Assembly (NCBI GenBank): GCA_006384855.1
Contig: VCJN01001745.1
Coordinates: 23,185-87,184 of the forward strand
From: Tetraselmis striata
Taxonomy: Eukaryota > Chlorophyta > Chlorodendrophyceae > Chlorodendrales > Chlorodendraceae
Direction of reading: 5' to 3'
Length of the DNA stretch: 64,000 nt
Part shown: positions 1 through 10,316 of the stretch, piece by piece
Layout: each line of letters starts with the position of its first letter
Numbering within the stretch: the stretch's first letter is position 1
Made by a program: the position numbers and the translations under genes
Notes under the pieces: model-generated
What the model was told of the DNA's origin: nothing
Seen by the model: the letters and a program-made list of their open reading frames with translations, nothing else
Database searches by the model: none

Positions 1-27
1 ACGGAGCATCGCCTACCCATGGCTTTC

Positions 28-118
28 CGTAACTGGATCGCTGCCTACACGGCCGCCGCAGAGATGATGCAAAGGTTCACTGGTGCCAGTCCTGTCCCCC
101 AGGGGCGGGAAAAAAAAC
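28..118. repeat. Dispersed repeat, copy 1
   Basis: This roughly 90-bp stretch resembles positions 1018-1100: both contain an ATCGCTGCC/ATTGCTGCC block, a GCC-rich centre, GGTGCCAGTCCTGTCCC and an A run. Family unknown; no coding capacity seen. The second copy is followed by a partial local duplication of its own GCAAGGGTTTCACTG block up to 1138. Confidence 0.5.
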
Positions 119-171
119 GGCTGCAAATCTAGCGGCTTTTCGAATACATGCTCAAGTGGAGGGAGTGTATG

Positions 172-194
172 CCCCCCCCCCCCCCCCCCCCCCC
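172..194. repeat. Poly(C) tract, 23 nt
   Basis: Uninterrupted run of C on the plus strand in a region with no recognised gene. Tracts of this kind elsewhere in the window lie mostly inside introns, so this one may mark an unrecognised or broken gene upstream of the window edge, but nothing else here supports that. Confidence 0.9.
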
Positions 195-363
195 GTGGGC
201 AAAAGTAGTCGCTATCTCCAGTATCTCATCTTGAGCGCTACTCTGAGATACTGTTAGCGGCGCACTGTCCTTGGCCCGGGGGCGAAAACAAAACTGTTGG
301 CGGCTGGCGCCTAAAATAAAATTAAGGTCTACGGATGTAATTACGCCCGCGATATTACTTAGC

Positions 364-412
364 CTTTTATTTTGGTGATTTCCGATATCGCCTTCTGCCG
401 CTAGCTCATGTA
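364..412 (+). mobile_element. LINE-A 3'-end fragment
   Basis: Matches the last ~50 bp of the LINE family at 22.8-28.35 kb: GGTGATTTCC, then GCCTTCTGCCG, and the terminal GCTAGCTCATGTAA. The terminus contains TGTAA. Too short to carry coding sequence. Confidence 0.6.
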
Positions 413-1017
413 ATTAATATTACTTAGCGGGCCGTTTTACATGCAACCTGCAGGATGATAAACCTGTAGTCGTGTCCACGCGTCGCCCCGACGGCGGCCC
501 AGCCGGCCCTCCAGGTGTGTAGCATCGTTGCATGCAACCTGCAGGATGCTGCAATATATATTTAATCCTGACGTGGCCGTGATCGGGATGGAAATAACCA
601 GAAATATATTAAGCAAAGCACGACTACCAGGCACCAGTAGTTCCACTAGTTCCACGCCACCGCGACACTGCAAAATCCTGCAATCGCAAGACAGCAGCAG
701 CTGGCGACGATGCTGCTGGCCGCTGGGGCGGCTTAGTGTGGGCACAAGCTGCTAGCAGTAGTCGCTATATCGAGGTATCCCTACAGGGATACTTCGCGAA
801 TTCGCGTTGGGCCATCTATACGTCCTCTCACAGTAGTCCCACTATTTATATACGGACCGACTGTCGTCGCATACTACATATTTACATATTAATATACGGA
901 CCGACTGTCGTCGTCGCTGCGCGCGCGGATGAGCTGAGCAGGGGAATACGGCACTACGGCAGCGCGAAGGCGCACATCGCAGCGCTACCCGTGCATACAG
1001 TACAGGTACAGTACGTA
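413..1017. other. No gene recognised
   Basis: Short open frames exist on both strands but none has a recognisable domain or splice structure. Several short direct repeats are present (for example GGACCGACTGTCGTCG twice near 855-915). Confidence 0.5.
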
Positions 1018-1138
1018 ACTGGATTGCTGCCTAAACGGCCGCCGTAGAGACGCTGCAAGGGTTTCACTGGTGCCAGTCCTGTCCCGGGGGCGAAAAAAAA
1101 AGTACAGGTACGACGCTGCAAGGGTTTCACTGCCAGTC
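1018..1138. repeat. Dispersed repeat, copy 2, partly duplicated
   Basis: Second copy of the repeat at 28-118. The block GCTGCAAGGGTTTCACTG appears at about 1053 and again at about 1113, separated by an A run, so part of the repeat is duplicated in tandem. The TRIM element at 1143 is inserted just beyond it. Confidence 0.5.
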
Positions 1139-1142
1139 CTAC

Positions 1143-1453
1143 TGTAAGGATACTGCGCCAAACGCACCAGGCACTGGGTACCCACATGGGGATTTGTGTG
1201 GTACATATCCTTACACTCCACCCCCCCCCCATAGGATGCAGGACCTCCTCCAGCAACGTTTCGGCTTGGATTCGGTGGCGATCCGCGTTGGCCGTGTCGT
1301 CCAACATTGCGGGATATCATATCATATTTTATGGTTCTCCGCGGGATCGAACCCGGATCCGCGTGCGTAGAAGCACCAACTGTAAGGATACTGCGCAAAA
1401 CGCACCAGGCATTGGGTACCCACATGGGGATTTGTGTGGTACATATCCTTACA
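1143..1453 (-). mobile_element. TRIM-like miniature LTR retroelement, copy A
   Basis: Two 73-bp direct repeats (1143-1215 and 1381-1453) begin TGTAAGGATA and end TATCCTTACA, i.e. LTR-like TG...CA ends within a 10-bp inverted repeat. They enclose 165 bp without coding capacity. The 5 bp CCTAC flanks the element on both sides (1138-1142, 1454-1458), a perfect target-site duplication. Read on the minus strand, the sequence after the first LTR is TGGTGCTTCTACGC, a primer-binding-site-like stretch, followed by a tRNA-like box B (GGTTCGATCCC), and a G-rich polypurine tract precedes the second LTR. It is non-autonomous; the helper element is not visible here. A second copy lies at 5839-6148 in the opposite orientation. 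Confidence 0.85.
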
Positions 1454-1553
1454 CCTACTGTCCCCGGGGCGGGAAAAAATGCACATGTACCGTACTATGG
1501 CGAGTAAATTATGGCGCGCTACCGGTTCTGGTCCCTGCAGTCTTGGGGATTAA

Positions 1554-2586
1554 GAGGCATATCATACGGACATCGCGTCATCAGATAATCCTTGTCATCA
1601 TCTACCGTTCGCGCACCGCGGGCTGCCACGTCGACAACGCTAACGCATGACAAGAGATGTGATTCATACGGACAAATATCAATATGCGTTGGTCTGTCAT
1701 CAGATATCGCAAGAAATCGACCGGCGCTTCTAGTTCCGCCGCCGCCATCGGGCCCGCAAACACCATCTTTTCCCTCGTGTCTCTCGCCCCGCCCGTCCCG
1801 CCCATCCACACTGGGCAGTCATGGAGCGTCCCAGCTTTGCCGTAGACGAAGTTAAAGGGCTTGCACTTACCTACGGCAACGCGCAGTCGGAGGGCAGCGC
1901 GTACCCTCGGATGCTGGCCATTGCCGGGGCCGCACTGGACATAGACATGGACACACCGCATACAGACGAAGCGTACACCGATGAGGATGACAACGGGGCC
2001 ACGCCCCATGGCCACGCGAGCGCACGCCATCCTAACCGTGCAGGCAACGAGAAGCGAGACAAGGATCAGGCACTGCGCCGGCTGTCGAGGGATGACCACG
2101 CGCGGGCGGGCGAGACGGGCGCAGCGCGGTGGCGGCGGGCGAGGCGCCAGGGCTGCGGCCGCTGCGCCCCGCCAGTGCACGGGCCTTCGCGCGTAGCTCC
2201 CGCGGCAAAACCGTGAACCCAGGGGAAACATGACCCCCCATAGTGCGGGTAGGGCGGGTCTCCCATGTGGGTTCGCCCCGCCTGGCTGTCCGTTGCGGAG
2301 ATTGCTCGGTGGAGCCTGCCATGGCGTCGGCGGGTGCCGGGCAGGTAGGTAGACTGGGCGAAAATGTTTTGAAAATGGGCTGGCCGAGGCCGCTATCTGA
2401 TGACGCGTGTATACTGTACACGGGGGCATTTCCAAATGGAAATGCCCCCGTGTACAGTATACACGCGGGTCTGTCATCAGATAGCGGCGCGGGGCATGTC
2501 ATCAGTTACGACGTGGCACGCTCCGGTGCGAGTATTTATCCGATGACAGGATTATCTGATGACGCGATGTCCGTATGATATGCCTC
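1554..2586. mobile_element. 1.03-kb TIR element, PIF/Harbinger-like by TSD, non-autonomous
   Basis: The first ~39 bp (from GAGGCATATCATACGG) are an exact inverted match to the last ~39 bp (ending CCGTATGATATGCCTC). TAA occurs directly outside both ends (1551-1553, 2587-2589), consistent with the 3-bp TWA duplication of PIF/Harbinger transposons. The motif TCATCAGATA or its complement recurs about six times (near 1579, 1696, 2394, 2475, 2497, 2554), like subterminal transposase sites. Long GC-rich open frames occur on both strands, but none shows a transposase domain I recognise, so I take it as non-autonomous or decayed. Superfamily assignment rests on TSD length only. Confidence 0.75.
2389..2488. 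repeat. Perfect 31-bp-arm hairpin inside the TIR element
   Basis: 2404-2434 and 2437-2467 are perfect inverted repeats of 31 bp separated by AA; an outer 15-bp pair (2389-2403 and 2474-2488, containing CTATCTGATGA) continues the palindrome after a small asymmetric interruption. The outer arm matches the element's subterminal motif, so it may be a nested foldback copy. Confidence 0.9.
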
Positions 2587-2589
2587 TAA

Positions 2590-5230
2590 AATACCTGTGC
2601 GCGAGTCGTACGGGTAGTAGCGACTACCTGTAGCGACTACAGGTAATCTTACGACTACAGTCCTCGCTGCTAATCCTTACGGGCGCAACGTCCGCGTCAC
2701 CGGCGTAGCCACTATCGGATCCCAGCCAGAAAGCATCCGCCGCGGCCGCTCCAACCGTGGCGCCCATACCGCAGCCTCGACGACCGAGATAGACGGACAA
2801 CTCGAGGAAATACGGCAAGAGTTCTGAAGATCTTACCTCCGGGACACGCGCCGCGTCACTCGAGGCGAAACACTTCATCCTAGTCATGGCCGAGTTAGAC
2901 GAGACAATGGTTGCTAGCTCAATACATTGTGGCGTATTTCGGAGCATCCGAATCAACTGCCACCCTGGGTCCAGCCCAACACCCGCGGCCTGCTGTCGAG
3001 ACACCGACGACGTGGATGGCAGCGGAGACTCTAACGCACGCGCAGCATGCGTATTCGAGAACCCCAACAGTGAGTGCTTCCCTGACTTGGCCCCCGGTTT
3101 GCTTGTATTCTCGGTGGCTGTCGGATGTTCCTAGATCATCGGACCGCGCGCCATGGGTTTACTGCACGTGTTTGGACAGCCAAGAATTATCATTGAGTAG
3201 TTTATTGCAGTATTGGATAGTCAGAGTGGGACAAAGTTGGACCGGCGCGTCGTCGCCGTCGGCCGCCTGTCACGTTCTTCCGACGCAACCCGGCAGCCCC
3301 AACCTGGGTTCCTTCGTCCCGAACGTCGACGCCGGTGTGCAGGAACCGAAACCCGGGATCCACCGCAAGCAGTGATAGCTGTTATCTAGACGTTCCATTA
3401 TCACCCAGCTTCCGAGAGTGCGAGCTTCGGACGTCGGACCTCTGTGCTTGCTAGCCATTATATGCCGGTCGCATTTTGCAGTAAAGCGCGTCCGATGTTC
3501 GTACTCGTATCTACGTGTCGCTCGGCACCCTAACTCAGCACGTCGGTCAGTGGCTGGCGGAGCCAGACTCTCGCAATGGCCATGCCGCAATCACTCGCAG
3601 CTTCGTCACGGATCTCATCGAGTCGGTAACCCACGCCAGTATGGCAGCTGTCGTGCCTCAGGCGGGGAGCTCGTATTCTCGGCCCGCTGACCCGGCCCCA
3701 ATTGTTGCTGCGACATCCGTGCAGGCAAAGTGCGCTGCTCGCTGCAGGTGTTTGTCTCTGCCGATGCTTCCACCGGCGACACATGCGCATGTGCCCGCGC
3801 CGTCACGTTCGCCTGCACGAAGAGCGGCCATATGCAGCTGGGGGAGCCTGTGATTATCAGGTGGGTGGTTCGCAGGCTTCCCACGCGTGATCCCTCGCGA
3901 TCGCAGCAGTTAAGCCCGTATTCGAATAGATTACAGATCACATATTCACATATTCATCATCTGAGACCGGGAATCTATGTCTGATTCATATCTGAAGGTA
4001 AATTCAATATATGAAAATCTGCACAGATCGCAGAGGGGCCATATGTGACGTCACAATTTTGACGTCTGGGTGCTTCGGACCCGTCCGGCAAGTTTTCATG
4101 CTCCACCGCGCCCGCCCGGCCCATCGCGCCAGGAGCTCCGCTCCCCGGCCGTCGCGCAGCAGCAATCTCCCCGCCGCCCCCTCGCGCCCCACCCCGTCGC
4201 AACACTCCCGCCAACCCTCGCCCTCGCCGCACCCGTCCGGCGACCTAGTGGCGGATTCCCAGCCACCTCACGCCCTGCGGCGCCCTGTAGTCCCGCGCGG
4301 GCCGTTGACCTGTAATGTAGGCGGAGATTCCGACCGAGGCGGCAAGACGGGCCCTGATACTGATACGGGCCCTGAGTAACGGCTGACCCACCCACTCGCA
4401 CACGATAGGTTATGCAGGTCGGTATTGCTGATTTGGGGTGGCGGGTGGGGCTGGGGTGGGCAATCGTGGTGGTGGTGGCGGTCGTCCCATGTCGCGGGGC
4501 CCTGTAGTGGTGAGCAGTACGGGTAGCGGTGTGTGATCTACTGATATGAGGTCGATGTATTCGAATATAGCCCGTTGCAGATATCTTTATTTTATTTGTT
4601 ATTTTATTTTGTCTTACGACTACCCGTAAGGAATACGGGAATACGGGCTTTACGCAATCTGAAATCTATTCGAGTACGGGCTTAATTTAATCGATTGTTG
4701 ATGATTATGACACCAAGCGAACGAACATACCGTCTTCCGTCCTCGTGTAATTTACAAGAAGCCCAGTTACAAATCCAACCGCGAAATGCAGTAGCGACTG
4801 CTAATAGATAAAAACAGTAGCGCAAGCCGCTTTAAACATAAAGCGGCCCGCATCCCGTACCCATGCCGGTAGCACTCGTCGTAGCCATCCGGTACATTGT
4901 ATTCATTACATCGGATAAATATTTATTGCTTGCGCCGCGCGCAAATACGGTACCTAATACGGTACCTACGGTACCTAAAGTACACGGTACCCGCCTGAGA
5001 ACGCGAAGCGAGTACAGGTAGCGCTAATAATGTTTTATCCTAACACGTCGTCGTCCAGCCGGCGGCTGAGCAACATTAAGTATCCGATTCATTGGTTATT
5101 ATACACGGACGGCTTCTGTTAGATCAGTACGAAATACATACCGGCATTAAAACAACAACATACATATATAATCCTTACGTACTGGTAATAAAGAAGGATT
5201 ACCAGTATATATCAGCAGCACCAAGGGATG
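2590..5230. other. Long stretch without recognised gene
   Basis: Open frames of up to ~150 codons on both strands show no recognisable domain, codon bias or splice pattern. The 4390-4500 part is G-rich with GGTGG repeats. 4560-5230 is AT-rich with many short GGTACC-containing repeats, and 4836-4850 carries a small inverted repeat (AAGCCGC...GCGGCC). Confidence 0.5.
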
Positions 5231-5290
5231 CCTCGTGCGGGATGCGGACCGCTTTTATGAGACGGCTTGCTGTGTTGCCTCGATTTTTTG
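5231..5290 (+). mobile_element. LINE-B 3'-end fragment
   Basis: Matches the 3' part of the LINE-B copy at 45.89 kb (GCGGGATGCGG, CCGCTTTTATG, GGCTTGCTGTGTT). It is followed immediately by a second fragment in inverted orientation. Confidence 0.6.
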
Positions 5291-5291
5291 G

Positions 5292-5475
5292 TGTGAATTA
5301 CAAAAAAAGCAGTAACAAATCCACCTACTACCATGAGCAGTACTAAAAAGTCAGGTCAGCAAGCCGCCTAAAAGCGGCCCGCATCCCGCATGAGGCGGGA
5401 TGGATGAGTGATGCGCACACGGTTCAGTCAGTCCGGGCCACGCGTGCACGTGTGTGTGTGGGTGATCCTCGGATG
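5292..5475 (-). mobile_element. LINE-B 3'-end fragment, tail-to-tail with the preceding one
   Basis: Matches 61436-61615: GTGTGAATTACAAAAA at the end, then GCATCCCGCATGAGGCGGGA, GATGCGCACACGGTTCAG and the GTGTGTGTGTGGGTGATCC block. Reading the minus strand this is the C-terminal end of the LINE-B protein plus 3' UTR, and the terminus contains TGTAA. Confidence 0.7.
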
Positions 5476-5838
5476 ATCTTTTGGTATACTGATTTTAGCG
5501 GTGTATTTCTGACTACTGGCTTTTTTGTAATTAACACCAGTACACAGGGTAACACCGTACAGAACGGGGTAGCTGCCACATGTATCTCCAAACTAGCGAC
5601 TACAGGTACGACTGGTAGCGTCATCACCTTCCAACGCCCGACGTAAGTTTTAGGTACACAGCTGTATGTATAGCGACTATGTGAACGATTCCCGCCATTT
5701 TTGCACATTATCTGCACTCGCGTGGATAGCAAAACAGGCTATATATGAACGGAGTGGAATATTCACCGCCACAGGCAGTACGAGGTACTAAGAGAGGAGA
5801 TCAACATACACCTCTACGAATTGCTGCTGGTTAGTTCT
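5476..5838. other. No gene recognised
   Basis: Contains another TTTTTTGTAATTAACACCAG block near 5522, similar to the LINE-B terminus, but no coding feature. Confidence 0.4.
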
Positions 5839-6148
5839 TGTAAGGATATGTACCACACAAATCCCCATGTGGGTACCCAGTGCCTGGTGCGTTTTGCGCA
5901 GTATCCTTACAGTTGGTGCTTCTACGCACGCGGATCCGGGTTCGATCCCGCGGAGAACCATAAAATATGATATGATATCCCGCAATGTTGGACGACACGG
6001 CCAACGCGGATCGCCACCGAATCCAAGCCGAAACGTTGCTGGAGGAGGTCCTCCATCCTATGGGGGGGGGTGGAGTGTAAGGATATATACCACACAAATC
6101 CCCATGTGGGTACCCAGTGCCTGGTGCGTTTTGCGCAGTATCCTTACA
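5839..6148 (+). mobile_element. TRIM-like miniature LTR retroelement, copy B
   Basis: LTRs at 5839-5911 and 6076-6148, 73 bp each, begin TGTAAGGATA and end TATCCTTACA. GTTCT flanks both sides (5834-5838, 6149-6153), a perfect 5-bp target duplication. In this orientation the order is LTR, PBS-like TGGTGCTTCTACGC (from 5914), tRNA-like box B GGTTCGATCCC (about 5939), polypurine tract (G run ending GGTGGAG, 6062-6075), LTR. The internal region is 164 bp. Copies A and B are very similar over their whole length, so the family has been active fairly recently. Confidence 0.88.
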
Positions 6149-6153
6149 GTTCT

Positions 6154-7252
6154 ACCAGAAAGTGTAACCATAAAGTGTAACAAATCCACAGGTATGGTAC
6201 GTACAATCATGTTTTGATTACATGCCCAGGCTGCAACATTCAAGAAATCCACATGGAAATCCGAAAGGAAATCCAGCTACGGGCCACCATAGTCGGGGAC
6301 CGCCATGGCAGCCATTGACCAGGCATCGCCACCCGCTACACTCATACTTTGGTTACGAGTTGCGGTAACAGTACCAGGAGTACTCCTGCCAGTAGTACCC
6401 CAAGTGGACCCCATGTGTCGTGGATAATACCCAAGTTCCATACTAAAAAAACATTGAGCGATGCCACCGGCCAGGGTTATGCGTGCTGCTGCTTGCAGTG
6501 CATTCGGTAACACATGGACTTGTAGTGGTTGCAGCTATGTGTGCGTAGCTCGCGAGGCGCCTTGATTTAACGTCGAATCGATTGAGATATCATCAGATCG
6601 AGTCACGCCTCTGGCTATAGGGTTCCGCCCCCACGACTGGTGTGCAGTAGGACGGCGGCCACGTTTTTGAACACCCGTCGGTCCGCCACCGACTTTTTTA
6701 TCCCGTTGAGACCACTCTGAACCCTGTTTCCCGGTGTTTGCGGGGGGGGGGGGGGGGGGGGGGGGGGCGGGCTATCAAGGCAATTCTGGAAGAAGTTGCC
6801 GATCGCAGCTTTTTGTATGCAATTGGTGGGGCGCGAGGTTGCCGTATTCACACGGAGTAATCCCACCAGAGACGAGCCTACTACGGCGACAAACACCAAC
6901 CTTTACGGTTATCGACTTCTTCCTAAGGCACAGTCACACCTTGTGTTGCCTGCTGAAGGTTCATCTGCCGCGGGTTTTCCATGAGTGGGAACTGGTTGAG
7001 CTCACATCGTGGAACCATTTCTCATATGGGGCCCACTCAGTACCCATGCTTAGCGATTATTATCAACATTCAAGCAAATAGTATTCGCGCCACTTTTTCA
7101 CAGGTATCTCAATCAATACTGGAAAAGAACACCCTACAATGACCGATTCTTGTACTTGTAAACACTCAGCAACGCCCACTTCCACGCGGTATCCCGTAGC
7201 AGTTTTTTATGCCCATGTGCCGCTGCTACTAACGTGCCGCTGCACCCTGCAG
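6154..7252. other. Region upstream of the RWP-RK exons; 5' exons not resolved
   Basis: The RWP-RK gene needs at least one more upstream exon and it may lie here. A candidate is the open frame around 6796-6960, but no donor within it gives the phase required by the exon at 7253. A 26-nt poly(G) tract sits at 6742-6767; if it is intronic to the plus-strand gene it would be an exception to the sense-strand C bias. Confidence 0.4.
6742..6767. repeat. Poly(G) tract, 26 nt
   Basis: Uninterrupted G run on the plus strand, upstream of the recognised RWP-RK exons. Confidence 0.9.
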
Positions 7253-8603
7253 GCTGCCACATGGTGAGTCGGAATATCTGGATGATTTCTACCGGTCCTT
7301 TGCGGAGTACAAGAACAGCAAGGGCTTTGTTATCATCGAGGGCGACCAGCCTCCACCGCCTGCACCCCAGAGCCCGACATCATCAAGCGAAGAGGTGCGT
7401 TCTCTTAGTGCCACTAGTGTCCCCTGTTGCCTCTTGACTGCAGCTGGAAATTTGCGGTGGCCTCACTGCAGCAAAGCAATCGACACCAGTGTATATTTGC
7501 CTCCACAGGCTGACAGCGCGAAGAAGGACGTCGACATTGTGACGATCGCCAAGTGCTTTCGCCTTCCCATCAGCGCCGCCGCGCGCCGGCTAGGTGTTGG
7601 CGAGACCTGGCTGAAGCAGAAGTGCCGCCAGCACAACATTTGCCGATGGCCCTACCGCAAGGTTCGAAGCATTGAGAAGGTGGTGGAGAAGCTGGAGGCG
7701 CAGCTGGAGGACCCGTCTGCCGGGAACACTGCCAACCGCATCTCTGCCATCAAGGGCCAGATCGAAGATCTGTTCAAAGCTCGCGACCGTATTTGCACTG
7801 GCCAAGTGGATGAGGGATCTGATGATTTTGACGCCATCCAAGCGACTGTGGCTGCTGGATTCGGCCAGTTCGAGGAGAGCCGCGGCGAGGACAACGGCTG
7901 CAGCTGGTCGCCCCAGGCAACTTTGATGATGCCTCACAGGCATGACGACTGCGAGGGTCTGCCTGACGCAGTCAGCGGCGCGATGGACTGCGACAAGCCA
8001 CGGATGGACGAGTTGCTCACCATCCCATGCCACATTGATCTTTCCACACCCCCGTCTGTGAGGGATTTCCCGGCCCTGGAGAGGTTTACTGCTTCAGTGG
8101 TTCCGCCTCTGCACTCCTTGGCGCAGTCTCAACAGATCAGCCTGTCCTCATGGAACAGCAGCCTTCAAAAAGCGGCCGTAGTGCCTGCGGTCACTCCCAC
8201 GGCCAAAGCCAGCCAGAAGCAGGATGCAGGCTCGGTGATAGCTGTCACACCTGTACCTGTCACCCCGCCGCGGGTAACGTCTGCCATGCTGCAGGAGGGA
8301 TTCAGCACCCCACCCCGTCCCTTTGCTGTGACGCCTCCCAAGCTGCGCGCCCCCAGACTCTCCTCACCGTGGGGCGGCCAGTCTCCACGCTCCCCCCTGA
8401 CCTCCAGAATCAACCTCAGTTTCGCATCCCCAAATCGCAAGGGCTGCTCCAGCCCCATGTACGTGCCTTCCCTCCGCGATTCCACGGTGTGCTGCAACCT
8501 TTTTGGCTCTGGCAATGATGACCTGGCAGCATTCGCGGTGGATGATGACGACTTCGCTTTTCTACTCGCCGATGAGCCGCCCATTCCGCATGCTCTCGCT
8601 TGA
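7253..8603 (+). CDS. RWP-RK domain transcription factor, 3' part of gene (two exons)
   Basis: RWP-RK proteins are plant and green-algal DNA-binding regulators of nitrogen response, gametogenesis and mating type; which group this belongs to cannot be told. Exons read 7253-7394 (phase-2 entry) and 7509-8603, joined by a GT-AG intron of 114 bp. The second exon opens with the RWP-RK domain: VDIVTIAKCFRLPISAAARR, then LGVGETWLKQKCR and the signature RWPYRK, followed by a short coiled-coil-like segment (IEKVVEKLEAQLED). The rest is low-complexity, rich in Pro, Thr and Ser with several TPP/VTPP motifs that could be phosphorylation sites, and it ends in an acidic tract. Stop TGA at 8601-8603. The exon at 7253 must be preceded by another coding exon, so the true start is unknown. 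The acidic, Pro-rich C terminus fits an activation region, which is inference. Confidence 0.88.
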
Positions 8604-10316
8604 GGGTGAGAAATGCTCTGCTGCTCCTGCCTCGTGCCTGGCAACAAACAACCTATGCTCTGGGCCAATCTGTCCTAGGGCACAGGTTTTTGTCTACCAC
8701 GCTTTCCAAGTATCTTATCTGCGTCAAGCTTCATTTCTTCATTTCTTCAACAGCGGCATGGAACCGCAAACCTAATCAGCAAGTGCCCCCATAAGCCAAC
8801 GGCGGTGTGCCCCCTTTCAAGACAGCACTGCACCTGCCTTCAAGACCCTCAGCCTAACCCTGGCGTTTACATACCTCCTGCGCTGGAGACCCCCATCCTT
8901 CCTTGCCTAGCTGCAAGTGAGCTGTGCCCAACGGAGCTTGCAGCGGTCTGAAGCATGCGCCCCAGGCAGGCAAACATGAAGACCCTCATCATGTTGGCTC
9001 TATCTAGCGCTGTCCTGATGGCCAGCTGCTAAGATATCCGGCGATTCACCAAACAATAGTGATGATGTTATTTGTACAGGAACTAGTATGATAAAGACAG
9101 AAGTTATATTCTATTAGCACCTGCAACATGTGGGGCCCGATGCTGCATGCGGCCTGTGATTCAGATCTTACTATTGTGACCCATCAAAACACGCGGGCTG
9201 CGCGTTGACACACATGTGCACATACCTGGGATACATTCCGCCATGAAATGTATTCATTGATACGGTGGCGTGTCATGACAACGAACATCAATGGCTACGA
9301 TGAAATGCTTAAACTCGCGAAGGAAGCATACGGATGGATGGGTGGTAAATCGCAACAGAAACAGGCACTCTAGCTGCGTGGACGAGGATCGCGGTCAGGA
9401 TCCTTACTGTATCGCTGCTGAACTACACGTTTACACTACCTGAGCGCGTTCCTGCAACGGGCGGGCACCTCTCATCACTATTATTTTGAAACCCTGTCCA
9501 GCCGAGACAAGAAACGAATACTTTTCCTAAAAATCGATCAAAACAACACGGATACCTCATGGACAATCCGCCCCGAAGTTGCACAATTCATCTTTTTTAG
9601 ACCTGCGAAGGGAATTTTGAAATGCCACAAGTGAACCCCCGTGCCCCCTGCGTACCTCGCTCCTCAGCTACGCACCAGTGAACGACCCGCGCATGGCGGT
9701 AGCCTGCGGCTGCATTGCCTATGGAAGATACCCTGCGCAGCTAATGGTTCTGTGGTTGTGTGCACTGTATGTGCACACAAGAGAGGAAGAACGCCGGTAC
9801 CTGGGAGTTGTCAACGCAGCCCATTGGCAGGGCAGGCTTAACAAAGCTTTCGCCGCTCAGTCTGCACATCTCGCCGGTGTGAGCAGCATGCGGGCATCCG
9901 GTGACCTCGTGCCCGGCATGGAATCCACATGCATGAACCGAGTAATGCGCGATGCGGAGGCAAAGCCCACCGCAGCCTCAAGATGAGTCCGGCGGGAGAA
10001 AGGAGGCAGCCGCCCACACGTCCAAGCGTAGCAAGGGTGTTCACTCGGCAATGTGCGAGGCGTTTGAACTACCGGCCATCCTGGCCTGCGTTGATTTTGA
10101 GACTGGCAGACAGGCGTCGCGCCGGTGCTGATGGTGCTCTGCGAGCAGCGGCAATGTTGCAGAGCCATACATAGCAAAGACGTGGTGGTACTCGTAGTAT
10201 CGACAGGGCATGAGGTGCAGCAATGCAGCGTCATCCAGCAGATGAAACGAAAATGTGTTGAAAGACACGGCATATAGGCGCCTTGGAGTCATTCAGTTGC
10301 AACGCACTTGCAGCTG
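8604..10316. other. Convergent intergenic region / 3' UTRs
   Basis: Lies between the stop of the RWP-RK gene (+) and the stop of CWC2 (-), so both 3' UTRs should be here. No TGTAA was found close to either stop. Open frames near 9.64-10.04 kb have no recognisable features. Confidence 0.5.

Noticed and set aside
1602-2477. A 291-codon minus-strand open frame
   Set aside because: Lies inside the TIR element, runs through the palindrome, and shows composition artefacts of GC-rich DNA without any domain.
5912-5962. A tRNA gene around the GGTTCGATCCC box B
   Set aside because: No 5' half, D arm or matching acceptor strand; the T stem is imperfect. It lies inside the TRIM element and occurs twice only as part of it.
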